This document shows positions 33,460 to 41,500 of a DNA stretch of 64,000 bases, one piece after another. How positions within the stretch are numbered: position 1 is the stretch's first letter; every line of letters begins with the position of its first letter. The translations under genes and the position numbers were made by a program. Origin of the DNA: Pseudomonas chlororaphis subsp. chlororaphis (lineage in GTDB: Bacteria; Pseudomonadota; Gammaproteobacteria; Pseudomonadales; Pseudomonadaceae); assembly GCF_003945765.1 (NCBI RefSeq), contig NZ_CP027712.1, forward strand, positions 4,030,001-4,094,000, written 5' to 3'. The notes under the pieces are model-generated. The model worked only from the letters and a program-made list of their open reading frames with translations. It ran no database searches and was not told the DNA's origin.

Positions 33460-34413
33460 ATGAGTACCCGGTTCCCTGCTACAACCGCACACAACGACGC
33501 GCCGATCATCATCTGTGACCGGACCAGGACTGCGCAGCTTCTGGACTTCGACAGGCTTGTCGAGGCCATCGCACAGGCAGCGGCGGAGTTGGCTGCCGGC
33601 CAGATCAACAGCCCGGAGCGAATGGTCGTACCGCTGGGCGAGGATGGAGTCTTGCTGAGCATGCCCGCCACGGCTCAGGACATCGGCATTCACAAGCTGG
33701 TCAACGTCCATCCCGGCAATACCCAGCGCCAGCTTCCCACCCTCCATGGCACCGTCACCCTGAGCGACGCCGCCACCGGCAAGGTCATTTGCCTGCTGGA
33801 CGGGCCGGAACTCACCGGGCGCCGTACCGCCGCCGTGACGCTCCTGGCGATCCGCACCCTGCTCAAACGAGCGCCGCGGCAGATCCTGCTTTTCGGTACC
33901 GGCGCCCAGGCGCGCTACCACGTGCAGGCAATCCATGCGATCTACCCGCAAAGCACCGTGTGGGTACGCGGGGTGGATGCGCAAGCTGCCTCGCAGTTCT
34001 GTACCGGCAATCGCCAACTGCATGAGCACCTGGAGCCCTGCGGCCCCGACATTCCGGCTGCCGTGGAGGTGGTCATCACGGTGACCACCAGCACCGCGCC
34101 GGTCTACAACGAACCCGCCCGGGCGGGGCGGGTTGTCATAGGCGTAGGCGCATTCAAACCGGAAATGGCCGAGCTGGGGAAAGTGACCCTGGACGGAAGC
34201 GATCTCTACGCCGACGACCCGGCCGGCGCCAGGCACGAGGCCGGCGATCTGCTGCAGGCCGGCATTGACTGGTCGCGCGTGAGCTCGCTTGCCGACGCGC
34301 TCCTCAAGGAAATCGACACCTCTCGCCCCGCTGTTTTCAAGAGCGTAGGCACCGCAGCCTGGGACCTGGCCGCCGCTCGTGTGGCACTTCAGGCGCTCGC
34401 TGCGAGCGAGTAA
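33460..34413 (+). CDS. lhpI: Delta1-pyrroline-2-carboxylate reductase (ornithine cyclodeaminase/mu-crystallin family)
   Basis: A 317-residue cytoplasmic enzyme of the ornithine cyclodeaminase/mu-crystallin fold. The NAD(P)-binding Rossmann motif is 'ILLFGTGAQARYHVQAI' (~residue 145); the N-terminal substrate part has 'PERMVVPLGEDGVLLSMPA' and 'GIHKLVNVHPGN' with the conserved Lys. Next to a trans-3-hydroxyproline dehydratase, the expected reaction is reduction of delta1-pyrroline-2-carboxylate to L-proline, as described for LhpI. True ornithine cyclodeaminase activity is less likely from context. The symbol rests on this pairing. GGAG lies eight nt before the ATG. Confidence 0.8.
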   Translation: MSTRFPATTAHNDAPIIICDRTRTAQLLDFDRLVEAIAQAAAELAAGQINSPERMVVPLGEDGVLLSMPATAQDIGIHKLVNVHPGNTQRQLPTLHGTVTLSDAATGKVICLLDGPELTGRRTAAVTLLAIRTLLKRAPRQILLFGTGAQARYHVQAIHAIYPQSTVWVRGVDAQAASQFCTGNRQLHEHLEPCGPDIPAAVEVVITVTTSTAPVYNEPARAGRVVIGVGAFKPEMAELGKVTLDGSDLYADDPAGARHEAGDLLQAGIDWSRVSSLADALLKEIDTSRPAVFKSVGTAAWDLAAARVALQALAASE

Positions 34414-34516
34414 TCGAACGAGGTCGCTGGTGGCGGATCTCTCCGCTCAGAAGCCTGCGGCCCTGAACCGGCCAGCACTCTTGCGGGCTGGTACACACTC
34501 AAGAAGGACTCTTTCC

Positions 34517-35524
34517 ATGCAAGTTACTCGCACCATTAGCACCGTCGAAGTCCATACCGGCGGCGAGCCGTTTCGCATCGTCACCTCGGGCCTCCCGCGC
34601 CTGCCGGGGAAAACCATCATCGAGCGCCGAACCTGGCTGCTGGAAAACGCCGATGAGATCCGCCAGGCGCTGATGTTCGAGCCGCGCGGTCACGCCGACA
34701 TGTATGGCGGCTACCTGACAGAGCCCGTGTCCCCGAATGCCGATTTCGGTGTCATTTTCGTGCATAACGAGGGGTACAGCGATCACTGCGGTCATGGCGT
34801 CATTGCGCTCGCCACGGCCGCGGTAGAGCTGGGCTGGGTAGTGCGGCAGACTCCCGAAACCCGCGTGGGCATCGACGCGCCCTGCGGTTTCATCGAGGCC
34901 TTTGTGCAGTGGGACGGCTGCCACGCCAACGGCGTGCGCTTCATCAACGTCCCGTCCTTTGTCTACAAGCGTGAAGTGACGGTAGAGACGCCTACCTATG
35001 GCGCAGTCACCGGCGACATCGCCTACGGCGGCGCCTTCTACTTCTACACCCGCGCGAAGCCCCATGGCCTGGAGATCCGCGAGTCGTCGATCGAAGCCTT
35101 GAAGCAGTTCGGCGCAGAGGTCAAGACAGCCGCCAATCTGGCATGCCCGGTCGTTCATCCCGACATTCCGGGCATCAACCATATCTATGGAACCATCATC
35201 GACGGCGCACCGCGCCATCCGGGATCGACCCAGGCCAACTGCTGCATCTTCGCGGACAGGGAAGTCGATCGCTCGCCGACGGGCTCCGGTACGGGCGGTC
35301 GAGTGGCTCAGCTGTATCTGCGAGGTGAAATCACCCGCGATGATGTGCTCGTCAACGAGTCCGTCATCGGGTCCGTCTTCAGCGCCAGAGTCATCGACGA
35401 AACCCGTGTCGGTGAGTTCCCCGCCGTCATTCCAGAAGTGTCCGGGTCCGCCTATATCTGCGGCTTCTGCAACTGGATTCTCGATGATCGAGACCCCCTG
35501 AAAAACGGCTTCCTGGTCCGCTGA
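34517..35524 (+). CDS. lhpH: trans-3-hydroxy-L-proline dehydratase (proline racemase family)
   Basis: A 335-residue enzyme of the proline racemase fold. The first catalytic Cys is kept (C91 in 'DHCGHGVIAL'), but the second is Thr (T255 in 'DRSPTGSGTGGR'). In this family Cys/Cys pairs are racemases or epimerases, while Cys/Thr marks trans-3-hydroxy-L-proline dehydratase, which forms delta2-pyrroline-2-carboxylate. The reductase just upstream would take the product to proline. ATG 34517 is supported by AAGGA eight nt upstream and by the family's N-terminus ('VEVHTGGEPFRIV'). Confidence 0.85.
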   Translation: MQVTRTISTVEVHTGGEPFRIVTSGLPRLPGKTIIERRTWLLENADEIRQALMFEPRGHADMYGGYLTEPVSPNADFGVIFVHNEGYSDHCGHGVIALATAAVELGWVVRQTPETRVGIDAPCGFIEAFVQWDGCHANGVRFINVPSFVYKREVTVETPTYGAVTGDIAYGGAFYFYTRAKPHGLEIRESSIEALKQFGAEVKTAANLACPVVHPDIPGINHIYGTIIDGAPRHPGSTQANCCIFADREVDRSPTGSGTGGRVAQLYLRGEITRDDVLVNESVIGSVFSARVIDETRVGEFPAVIPEVSGSAYICGFCNWILDDRDPLKNGFLVR

Positions 35525-35611
35525 GCGCCCCCCTGAAAACTCAGCTGAATGGGCAGGTTCTGGCTCAACAGACAACGCAAATTCCAGTACAAGAAATCTG
35601 AGGATGTAGCA

Positions 35612-36436
35612 ATGAAGCTTCGAATGGACGTTCTGATTCCGGTGGTTGCAGGTTGCTTTTTTCTGGCCACGGCCCAGGTGCGTGCAGAGCAGTTGGCTGA
35701 CATCAAGGCCAAAGGGACGCTGCTTTGCGGGGTGCTGGATATTTTCGAGCCGTTTGGCTATACGGATACCGGCAGTCGAGCCGTCATAGGTTATGACGTG
35801 GATATTTGCAACGCAGTCGCCAAGAGACTCGGCGTCAAGGCGGATATCAAGCCCGTATCCATCGAGGCGAGAATCCCCCAACTGCAACAAGGCCACATGG
35901 ACCTGCTTGCGGCCGGCCTGGCGTACTCTGCGCAGCGCGCCGGGCAAATCGACTACTCGGATGCCTACTACGTCAGCCAGAACATTGTCGCGGCGCGGAC
36001 CAGCCGTGGCTTCACCTCTATCGGCGATTTAGCGGGCAAACGAATCAGTTTCGTGAAGGGCTCCATCAGCGAGAGCTACATCAAAGAGCAAATACCCACG
36101 GCTACCACCATCGGTTTCGAGGATGTATCGACGGCTTTCACCGCCCTGATGCAAGGCAAGGTCGAGGGCTTCAGCACATCCGAAGAGACCTTCCAGAAAC
36201 TGGCCAGCCGTCTCGGCGCCAATGCATCCAGCTACGCCACAGTTCAGCCTGCAATCGGGCTCGAGATCTGGGGGCTGGGGGTGCGAAAAGATCAAAAGAC
36301 CATGCTCCAGGCCGTCAATGGCGCCTTGCGCGACATGGAAGCGTCCGGCGAAAGCCAGGCGATTTTCGACAAGTGGCTCGGCACAGGAACCCTGTACAAG
36401 ATGCATCGCTCGTTCAAGGTCGAACCCATCGAGTGA
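35612..36436 (+). CDS. Periplasmic amino-acid-binding protein of the ABC transporter
   Basis: A 274-residue solute-binding protein of the bacterial family 3 (SBP_bac_3). Signal peptide MKLRMDVLIPVVAGCFFLA..VRA|EQ; then 'IKAKGTLLCGVLDIFEPFGYTD', 'VIGYDVDICNAVAKRLGV', 'RIPQLQQGHMDLLAAGLAYSAQRAGQIDYSDAY' split over the two lobes. The start at 35612 has GAGGA seven nt upstream. It should deliver substrate to the two permeases at the head of the operon. Substrate inferred to be hydroxyproline. Confidence 0.9.
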   Translation: MKLRMDVLIPVVAGCFFLATAQVRAEQLADIKAKGTLLCGVLDIFEPFGYTDTGSRAVIGYDVDICNAVAKRLGVKADIKPVSIEARIPQLQQGHMDLLAAGLAYSAQRAGQIDYSDAYYVSQNIVAARTSRGFTSIGDLAGKRISFVKGSISESYIKEQIPTATTIGFEDVSTAFTALMQGKVEGFSTSEETFQKLASRLGANASSYATVQPAIGLEIWGLGVRKDQKTMLQAVNGALRDMEASGESQAIFDKWLGTGTLYKMHRSFKVEPIE

Positions 36437-36508
36437 ACGCAAAACAGTGCCGGCTAGCACATGTTGGCCGGCCCCCTCCTGCACCATCGTTTCATTGAGG
36501 ATGCCGTC

Positions 36509-36700
36509 ATGCCCATCATCCGGGTCGAGCTCTTACCGGGCCGAACACAGGAACAGAAAACCTTGTACGCCACCGAAGCGACTCGGCTGGCCGCCGAAAT
36601 CCTGAAGTGCCCGGTTGAATCCGTGGACGTGATCTTTACCGAGATTGAGCCCCGGGACTGGGCCCGAGGGGGGCGGATGCACTCACCTGCATCCGACTAG
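36509..36700 (+). CDS. 4-oxalocrotonate tautomerase-family small protein
   Basis: A 63-residue protein beginning M-P-I-I-R-V-E, so that Pro becomes the catalytic N-terminal residue, followed by 'LLPGRTQEQKTLYATEATRLAAEIL' and 'VDVIFTEIEPRDWARGG', the standard 4-OT layout. TGAGGA lies seven nt upstream. It is the last gene of the hydroxyproline operon, 72 nt after the binding protein. The dehydratase product is an enamine that must tautomerise to the imine before reduction; a tautomerase would fit that step. That role is inference. Confidence 0.75.
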   Translation: MPIIRVELLPGRTQEQKTLYATEATRLAAEILKCPVESVDVIFTEIEPRDWARGGRMHSPASD

Positions 36701-36793
36701 CCCAGCCTCTCTATCCGTTGTCAGGAGTCGCCAATGCTCCTATAGAGTAATGCCTAGTTCCTTGAGCAAGGATCCCGCTCCCCCTTTCCCGCA

Positions 36794-37738
36794 TCAGGCT
36801 TTCGAGCAGGCAGGCGGTGCCCAGTCCCCCATGTCGGGGTTGCTGCACACGTCGTTGACCATGGTCTGGCCACGGGCAGCGATTTTCTGGCCTTCCTCAC
36901 GCTTGGCCGTGGCTTGCTGCAAGGTGCGCTCGGTGGTGACGGCTTCCTTGGGCACATTCGTCTTCGTCGCTGTCTTGGTGCTGGTCTTCTTGCTGGCCGC
37001 CTTCTTATCGGTGGCGGCCGGAGGCTTCACGGCGGCCACCTGAGCAACGTCCTGGCGTTGCACACCGACCGTCTGCAGGTCTTTCTCATAGGCCTGGGTG
37101 TAGACATCGATGCTCTCGCCGGCACGCCCGTCCGCGGCGGCCATCAGCGCATTGGTTTCCTTCAGGCCGCTGACGATCTCGGCCAAGCGCAGGCGCCCTT
37201 CACTGTCGCTGATCTTCTTCGCCTTGCGCGCATTGAGCAGTGAGGTGAACTCACGCTGGTAGCAGTTCTGCGCGGTACGGGTGTAGCTGATGCTGCGGTC
37301 GATTTCGCCGGTACTCTGGCCGATGTCGCTGGCGTAGGAAGCAATGCGCGCACGGTCGTCGCTGATCTGCTTCTGGCGTTCGCTGTAGTAGCCGGTCGCG
37401 CCCCCGACCAGGGCCCCGGCGGCGGCGCCTATCAGGGCATTGCGGCCGGCATCGCCGCTATTGCCGACCAGGGCCCCGGTCAGGCCGCCGAGCAGGCCAC
37501 CGGCAATGGCGCCGGTGGCCACCGACTTGGTCATCGACTTATCGGAACTGCGCAGCTGGCTGACCGGCTCATAGCATTGCGGGTAGTACTCGACCTTGGT
37601 TTGGGCCGCGACCTTCGAGCTTGGAGCCCCGAAGCCCGCGCAACCGCCCAGCAGCACTGCGCAGCAGACCGCGGTAGGCAACGGCAGGGTACGAGCAAGG
37701 GTCGAAGCGCAGTTCTTGAGTGAAGTATCCATGGTCAT
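36794..37738 (-). CDS. tagQ: TagQ-like outer membrane lipoprotein of the H1-type T6SS
   Basis: A 314-residue lipoprotein: signal peptide with lipobox LLGGC (Cys33), 'YYPQCYEPVSQLRSSD', a glycine-zipper membrane-like stretch ('GAIAGGLLGGLTGALVGNSGD'), a helical region, and a Lys/Thr/Ala-rich linker. In P. aeruginosa TagQ anchors TagR at the outer membrane in the TagQRST-PpkA threonine-phosphorylation signalling path. It is the last gene of the leftward operon. The ATG at 37738 has AAGGAG a few nt upstream; a second ATG at 37732 is possible. Assignment rests on position and the lipoprotein layout. Confidence 0.8.
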   Translation of the reverse strand: MTMDTSLKNCASTLARTLPLPTAVCCAVLLGGCAGFGAPSSKVAAQTKVEYYPQCYEPVSQLRSSDKSMTKSVATGAIAGGLLGGLTGALVGNSGDAGRNALIGAAAGALVGGATGYYSERQKQISDDRARIASYASDIGQSTGEIDRSISYTRTAQNCYQREFTSLLNARKAKKISDSEGRLRLAEIVSGLKETNALMAAADGRAGESIDVYTQAYEKDLQTVGVQRQDVAQVAAVKPPAATDKKAASKKTSTKTATKTNVPKEAVTTERTLQQATAKREEGQKIAARGQTMVNDVCSNPDMGDWAPPACSKA

Positions 37739-37876
37739 GTCTCTCCTTTTTGTGCGTATCAATTGCGTTTCGGCTTCGGCGCAGAGTGAGCGCTGTCCCA
37801 CGTGAGCGAAGCCTGCCGACGCTACATCCAGCCTAGCGGGTCTTCGCCACCACCGACGGCAGTTCCAACACCCTGC

Positions 37877-39604
37877 TCAGGGTCCAAGAAGCTCCTTCAG
37901 GATCGTCTCCGGATCGGCTCGGTGCTGCTGGCGAAACTGCCCCACATGCCTGACGAAAAGCGTGGCACGGGCCATGAGGCTTTTTCCCAGCACCGGTTTG
38001 TGATTGAGCTCTTCCCGGGTCCGCTGGAACTGCGTCTGGATCACCTCGTCGGTGTAGCGCGTTCCGGTCGCCAGGTTGTCGATGTAGATCGCCAGGGCAC
38101 CCTCGAGCGCACTGCGCCCATTGGCGATGGCCGTTTCATAGAGCTTGGCGGTGGCTTCGTCCTGGGCGGCCCGCGCCTGATCGCGATCCTTCTTCAGGTT
38201 GGTCAGGCGAATGTTGTAGTTGTTGACCGTCTCGGCCACCAGGGCCGCCGACTGGATCAGGTTGCCTGCGGCCTCCTCGCGCTGCCGGGCGATCAGCGAC
38301 ACATTGCGCTTGAGCTCTTCGTTCACCCGCGCCAGGCGCGCCTGCAGGTTCGGGTCGGTGCTGCTGGCGATGAGACTATCGAGTAATTGGGTCGGGTCTT
38401 CGGCAGCCTCGATTTCATCGGTCAGGCCCGCCAGACGGCCTTCCTTCTGCCACTGCTCGAACAGTTCCTCGTAGCGTGAGCGCGGTGCCGACAACGCGCC
38501 CAGGGCCACCCGGAAACCGGTGGTGGCGTTGCGCTGTTCGCTGCCGTCGGCGGCGAACAGCGGGTATTCCCGGCGCATGCCGGTGAACAGCGTCAGCTCG
38601 CCTTCCAGGTAGTTGCCGCCCTTGACCACAAAGCCGCCGTAACTGCCCTGGCGGCGGCCGGCGTGGACCAGTTGGAAGGACTCCTGGACCATCTCCGCGG
38701 CATTGCCGATCACGTCGAACAGTCCCAGTGGATTGGGTTTTTTCAGCCCGACCGGCAACAGCCGCGCGCCCTGCCCCGTGCCCCCGGCGACCTGGCTGAA
38801 CACCGCCCAGTCCCCTAGCGGGCCATCGCTGTCGCTGCCTTGCACCTTGCGCGGAAACAAGCGCGCCTCCAGCGCCTGGCGGCTGACCGCATGGCCACCG
38901 CGGGCGGCGAACTCCCACTCCACTTCGGTCGGCAGGCGGACGAAGCCCATCCCGCCGTCCTCGGCCGCTTTGCCGCGGCCGCTGACCGGCAACCGGTCGC
39001 GGTGGTACTTGAGCAACCAGGCGCTGTACACCGCGGCAAAGCGCTCGGCCTCGAGGCGCGACAGCTTGACCTTGGGCAAGCGCGCGGACATGTCGGTCAT
39101 GGGCGCACAGGCCGGTGCCTCGCCCTGCCCGGCCAATGCCGCCTCCTGGGCCATGACCAGGGCGTATTGGCGCTCGGTGACCTCGTATTTGCCGACAAAA
39201 TAGAACATCGGCTTGAGCAGGCTGTCGGCCTCGCTCTTGGGCAGGGTCGGGGCGATTCGGGCTTGCCAGTCGGCCGGTAGGTCGTCGAGGACGAACTGAC
39301 CGTTGATGTAGTCGCGCCGATAACCGGAGATGAAGGATTGCCGGTAGCCCGGATCGTCATCGCTGAAGGGATAGCCAAGATTGACCTCACGGTCGTCCAG
39401 GGTGCCCTTGGCGAGGACATAGACGTAGCGGAACACCAATTCGCCTTCGCAAGGCAGCGGCAGGCTGAGGTCATCGGGCAGCGGTTTCGGGTTATCCGCC
39501 GGGGCGTCCTGCGCCTGCGCCGCGCCGGCCAGCGCCAGCATGACCAGAGCCTTCAGCCAGACTAAGCCCCTCAGCCAGACCAGAACCCTCCGCCAGTTAC
39601 ACAT
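37877..39604 (-). CDS. tagR: TagR-like periplasmic regulator with FGE-sulfatase domain
   Basis: A 575-residue exported protein. The start at 39604 (MCNWRRVLVW) has AAGGA seven nt upstream and overlaps the end of tagS by eight bases. After the signal peptide come ~90 residues without clear fold, then a formylglycine-generating-enzyme-like domain ('FYFVGKYEVTERQYALVMA', 'VRLPTEVEWEFAARGG', 'NPLGLFDVIGNAAEMV', 'VVKGGNYLEGE', 'TTGFRVAL'), and a C-terminal helical region. TagR promotes PpkA activation in the periplasm of P. aeruginosa. Catalytic FGE cysteines are not evident, so it is a binding module rather than an enzyme. Confidence 0.87.
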   Translation of the reverse strand: MCNWRRVLVWLRGLVWLKALVMLALAGAAQAQDAPADNPKPLPDDLSLPLPCEGELVFRYVYVLAKGTLDDREVNLGYPFSDDDPGYRQSFISGYRRDYINGQFVLDDLPADWQARIAPTLPKSEADSLLKPMFYFVGKYEVTERQYALVMAQEAALAGQGEAPACAPMTDMSARLPKVKLSRLEAERFAAVYSAWLLKYHRDRLPVSGRGKAAEDGGMGFVRLPTEVEWEFAARGGHAVSRQALEARLFPRKVQGSDSDGPLGDWAVFSQVAGGTGQGARLLPVGLKKPNPLGLFDVIGNAAEMVQESFQLVHAGRRQGSYGGFVVKGGNYLEGELTLFTGMRREYPLFAADGSEQRNATTGFRVALGALSAPRSRYEELFEQWQKEGRLAGLTDEIEAAEDPTQLLDSLIASSTDPNLQARLARVNEELKRNVSLIARQREEAAGNLIQSAALVAETVNNYNIRLTNLKKDRDQARAAQDEATAKLYETAIANGRSALEGALAIYIDNLATGTRYTDEVIQTQFQRTREELNHKPVLGKSLMARATLFVRHVGQFRQQHRADPETILKELLGP

Positions 39605-40784
39605 CGCGCAGTCCTTCCGATGCTTCGATCCGCGCCGCGCGCCAGCCACCGGAGGCCGCCGCCAGCAGGCAGCAGAGCAGCGTCAGCAGCAGGGCCAGCA
39701 GGTAGTGGACCGGCAGCAGCCGGCAGGCGAACTCCCCCGTCACCGGTGCGAACAGCCGGTTCAGCCCGGTTTCGGCCATGCCGTACAAGCCCCAGGCCAG
39801 CAGCAGGCCGAACACCCCGGTGTACAGCGCCTGCAGTACGACGAAGGCGATCAGGGCGCCGGTCGAAAAACCCAGCAGGCGCAATACCGACAAGGCCCTG
39901 CGCTTGCGCTCGACGGCGGCCAGGGCGCTGGCGGTCATGGCCGCGAAGGCCCCGGCCAGGGCCAGGCTGGCGATGACCCAGAACACCAGGGTCAGGTTGT
40001 GGCTGAGGGAGCGCACCTGGGCGATGACGCCGGCCTGGGTCGCGACTTCCAGCTGGCGCTCGGCGAAATACCGGCGCAGGCGCTCCACGCCGTCCAGGTC
40101 CGCGGCGTAGAGACGGAACCCCGGATACACCCGCGCCGTGTTCGCTTGTGGCTCGTACCCAGGCCAGCCCTGACCGTCGCGGTAGTCTTCGGCGGCTTCC
40201 AGCAGGGCCAGGGGCGCGAACAGCGCATCACGCGGGAAGGCCGCGAGTGGCAAGACCCCCTGCACCCGCAGGCGGGTGCGCTGGTATTCCTGGCGCCCGC
40301 CGACCTGACGGCCGAACGCGGCGCTCAGCACGTCGCCGCCCTGGACCCCGAGTTTCTCCGCCGCCCGCTGGCTGAGCAGAATCTGGTCCGGCGCATCGGG
40401 CAGCAGCGCGGGCGCCACCAGCGGGTCGCCCGCGGCGGTGGGGATCATCTCGACCGTCAACGCCTGGCCGGCCGAGTCCGGGTAGAGGTCGGCGGTCGCG
40501 GCGATCTGTCGGGTACGCGGCACGACGAAGGCCACCTCGGGACGCGCGGCCAGTTCGGCGATGGCCTGGGCGCTGAAGCGCCCGCCGCCCATGGGCACCA
40601 CTTCCCGCACGGCGGGGTCGCGCTCCAGGCGTTCGGTCAGGGTGGTGACCAGGCCGAACTTGAGGCCGAACAGCACCAGCAAGGGCGCGAGCACGGCGAC
40701 CAGGGCCAGGACCGCGCAAGCCGACAGGCGCACCTCGGCGCGGTAGTCGTGCCAGGCCAGCAGGGCCATCAGGGCAAGCCGCAT
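39597..40784 (-). CDS. tagS: TagS-like ABC transporter permease (MacB/FtsX type)
   Basis: A 395-residue inner-membrane protein with one N-terminal span ('LSACAVLALVAVLAPLLVLFGL'), a large periplasmic domain (~60-260), and three C-terminal spans ('LVFWVIASLALAGAFAAMTA', 'GALIAFVVLQALYTGVFGLLLAW', 'YLLALLLTLLCCLLAAASGG'), the FtsX/LolC layout. It pairs with the ATPase TagT and takes part in the TagQRST signalling path upstream of PpkA. Its start overlaps the tagT stop by one base. Confidence 0.87.
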   Translation of the reverse strand: MRLALMALLAWHDYRAEVRLSACAVLALVAVLAPLLVLFGLKFGLVTTLTERLERDPAVREVVPMGGGRFSAQAIAELAARPEVAFVVPRTRQIAATADLYPDSAGQALTVEMIPTAAGDPLVAPALLPDAPDQILLSQRAAEKLGVQGGDVLSAAFGRQVGGRQEYQRTRLRVQGVLPLAAFPRDALFAPLALLEAAEDYRDGQGWPGYEPQANTARVYPGFRLYAADLDGVERLRRYFAERQLEVATQAGVIAQVRSLSHNLTLVFWVIASLALAGAFAAMTASALAAVERKRRALSVLRLLGFSTGALIAFVVLQALYTGVFGLLLAWGLYGMAETGLNRLFAPVTGEFACRLLPVHYLLALLLTLLCCLLAAASGGWRAARIEASEGLRDV

Positions 40785-41500
40785 CAGCCACCTCCCGCCA
40801 GGGTCGCGGTGACCCCGCCATCCGCGCCGCGCTGCACCTGCAAGGGATGCAGCTGCAGCCCGACGCGCCGGGCCAGCGCCTCGTCATGGGTGGCGACCAG
40901 AATGCACACGCCGCGTTCCTCGGCCTGGGCCACCAGCAGTTGCATGACCCGTTCGGCGTTCAGCGGGTCCAGCGAGGCGGTGGGCTCGTCCGCCAGCACG
41001 ATGCTCGGCCCATGGGCCAGGGCCCGGGCGATGCTGACCCGCTGGCGCTGGCCCACGGACAGTGCCGCTGGCAGCTTGTGCAGCTGGTCGGCAATTTCCA
41101 GCTGTTCGGCCAGGCGCCAGACCGTGGCATCGGCCGGCAGGCCGAGCAGCGCCCGTGACAAGCCGATGTTGCGCTGCACGTCGAGAAAACCCAGCAACCC
41201 GCCCGTCTGCAGCACATAGCCCATGACCCGGCTGCGCAGCCCGGCCAGCACATCCTGGCGGCCGCTGCGCCAGAGCCCGGCGACATCCAGCGTACGGTCG
41301 TCGGCGTGGCATTCGAAGACACCACCCGGGTCCGGGGACAGCACCAGGGCCAGCAGGTCCAGCAGGGTGCTCTTGCCGCTGCCGCTGGGACCTACCAGGG
41401 CCAGGCGCTGGCCCGGCCGCAGGTCGAGCCGGGGCACCACCAGGCTGTAGCGCTGTGGTCCCTCGCCGCGGGTCTTGCGAATATCTCTGAGCTTGAGCAT
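40784..41500 (-). CDS. tagT: TagT-like ABC transporter ATP-binding protein
   Basis: A 238-residue ATPase of the LolD/MacB class: Walker A 'GPSGSGKST' (~37-45), signature region 'LSVGQRQRVSIARAL', Walker B 'SIVLADEPTASLDP', H-loop 'LVATHD'. It works with the TagS permease in the T6SS post-translational activation path. Overlaps the neighbouring genes by one base on each side, showing tight translational coupling. Confidence 0.9.
   Translation of the reverse strand: MLKLRDIRKTRGEGPQRYSLVVPRLDLRPGQRLALVGPSGSGKSTLLDLLALVLSPDPGGVFECHADDRTLDVAGLWRSGRQDVLAGLRSRVMGYVLQTGGLLGFLDVQRNIGLSRALLGLPADATVWRLAEQLEIADQLHKLPAALSVGQRQRVSIARALAHGPSIVLADEPTASLDPLNAERVMQLLVAQAEERGVCILVATHDEALARRVGLQLHPLQVQRGADGGVTATLAGGG

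Noticed and set aside
33460..34413. Ornithine cyclodeaminase proper
   Set aside because: The fold is the same, but the neighbouring hydroxyproline dehydratase and matching transporter make pyrroline-2-carboxylate reduction more likely.
34517..35524. Proline racemase or 4-hydroxyproline epimerase
   Set aside because: The second catalytic Cys is Thr255, which is the dehydratase signature.
36645..37043. A 132-codon plus-strand frame between the tautomerase and tagQ
   Set aside because: It overlaps both genes, has no start signal and is explained by the tagQ coding strand.
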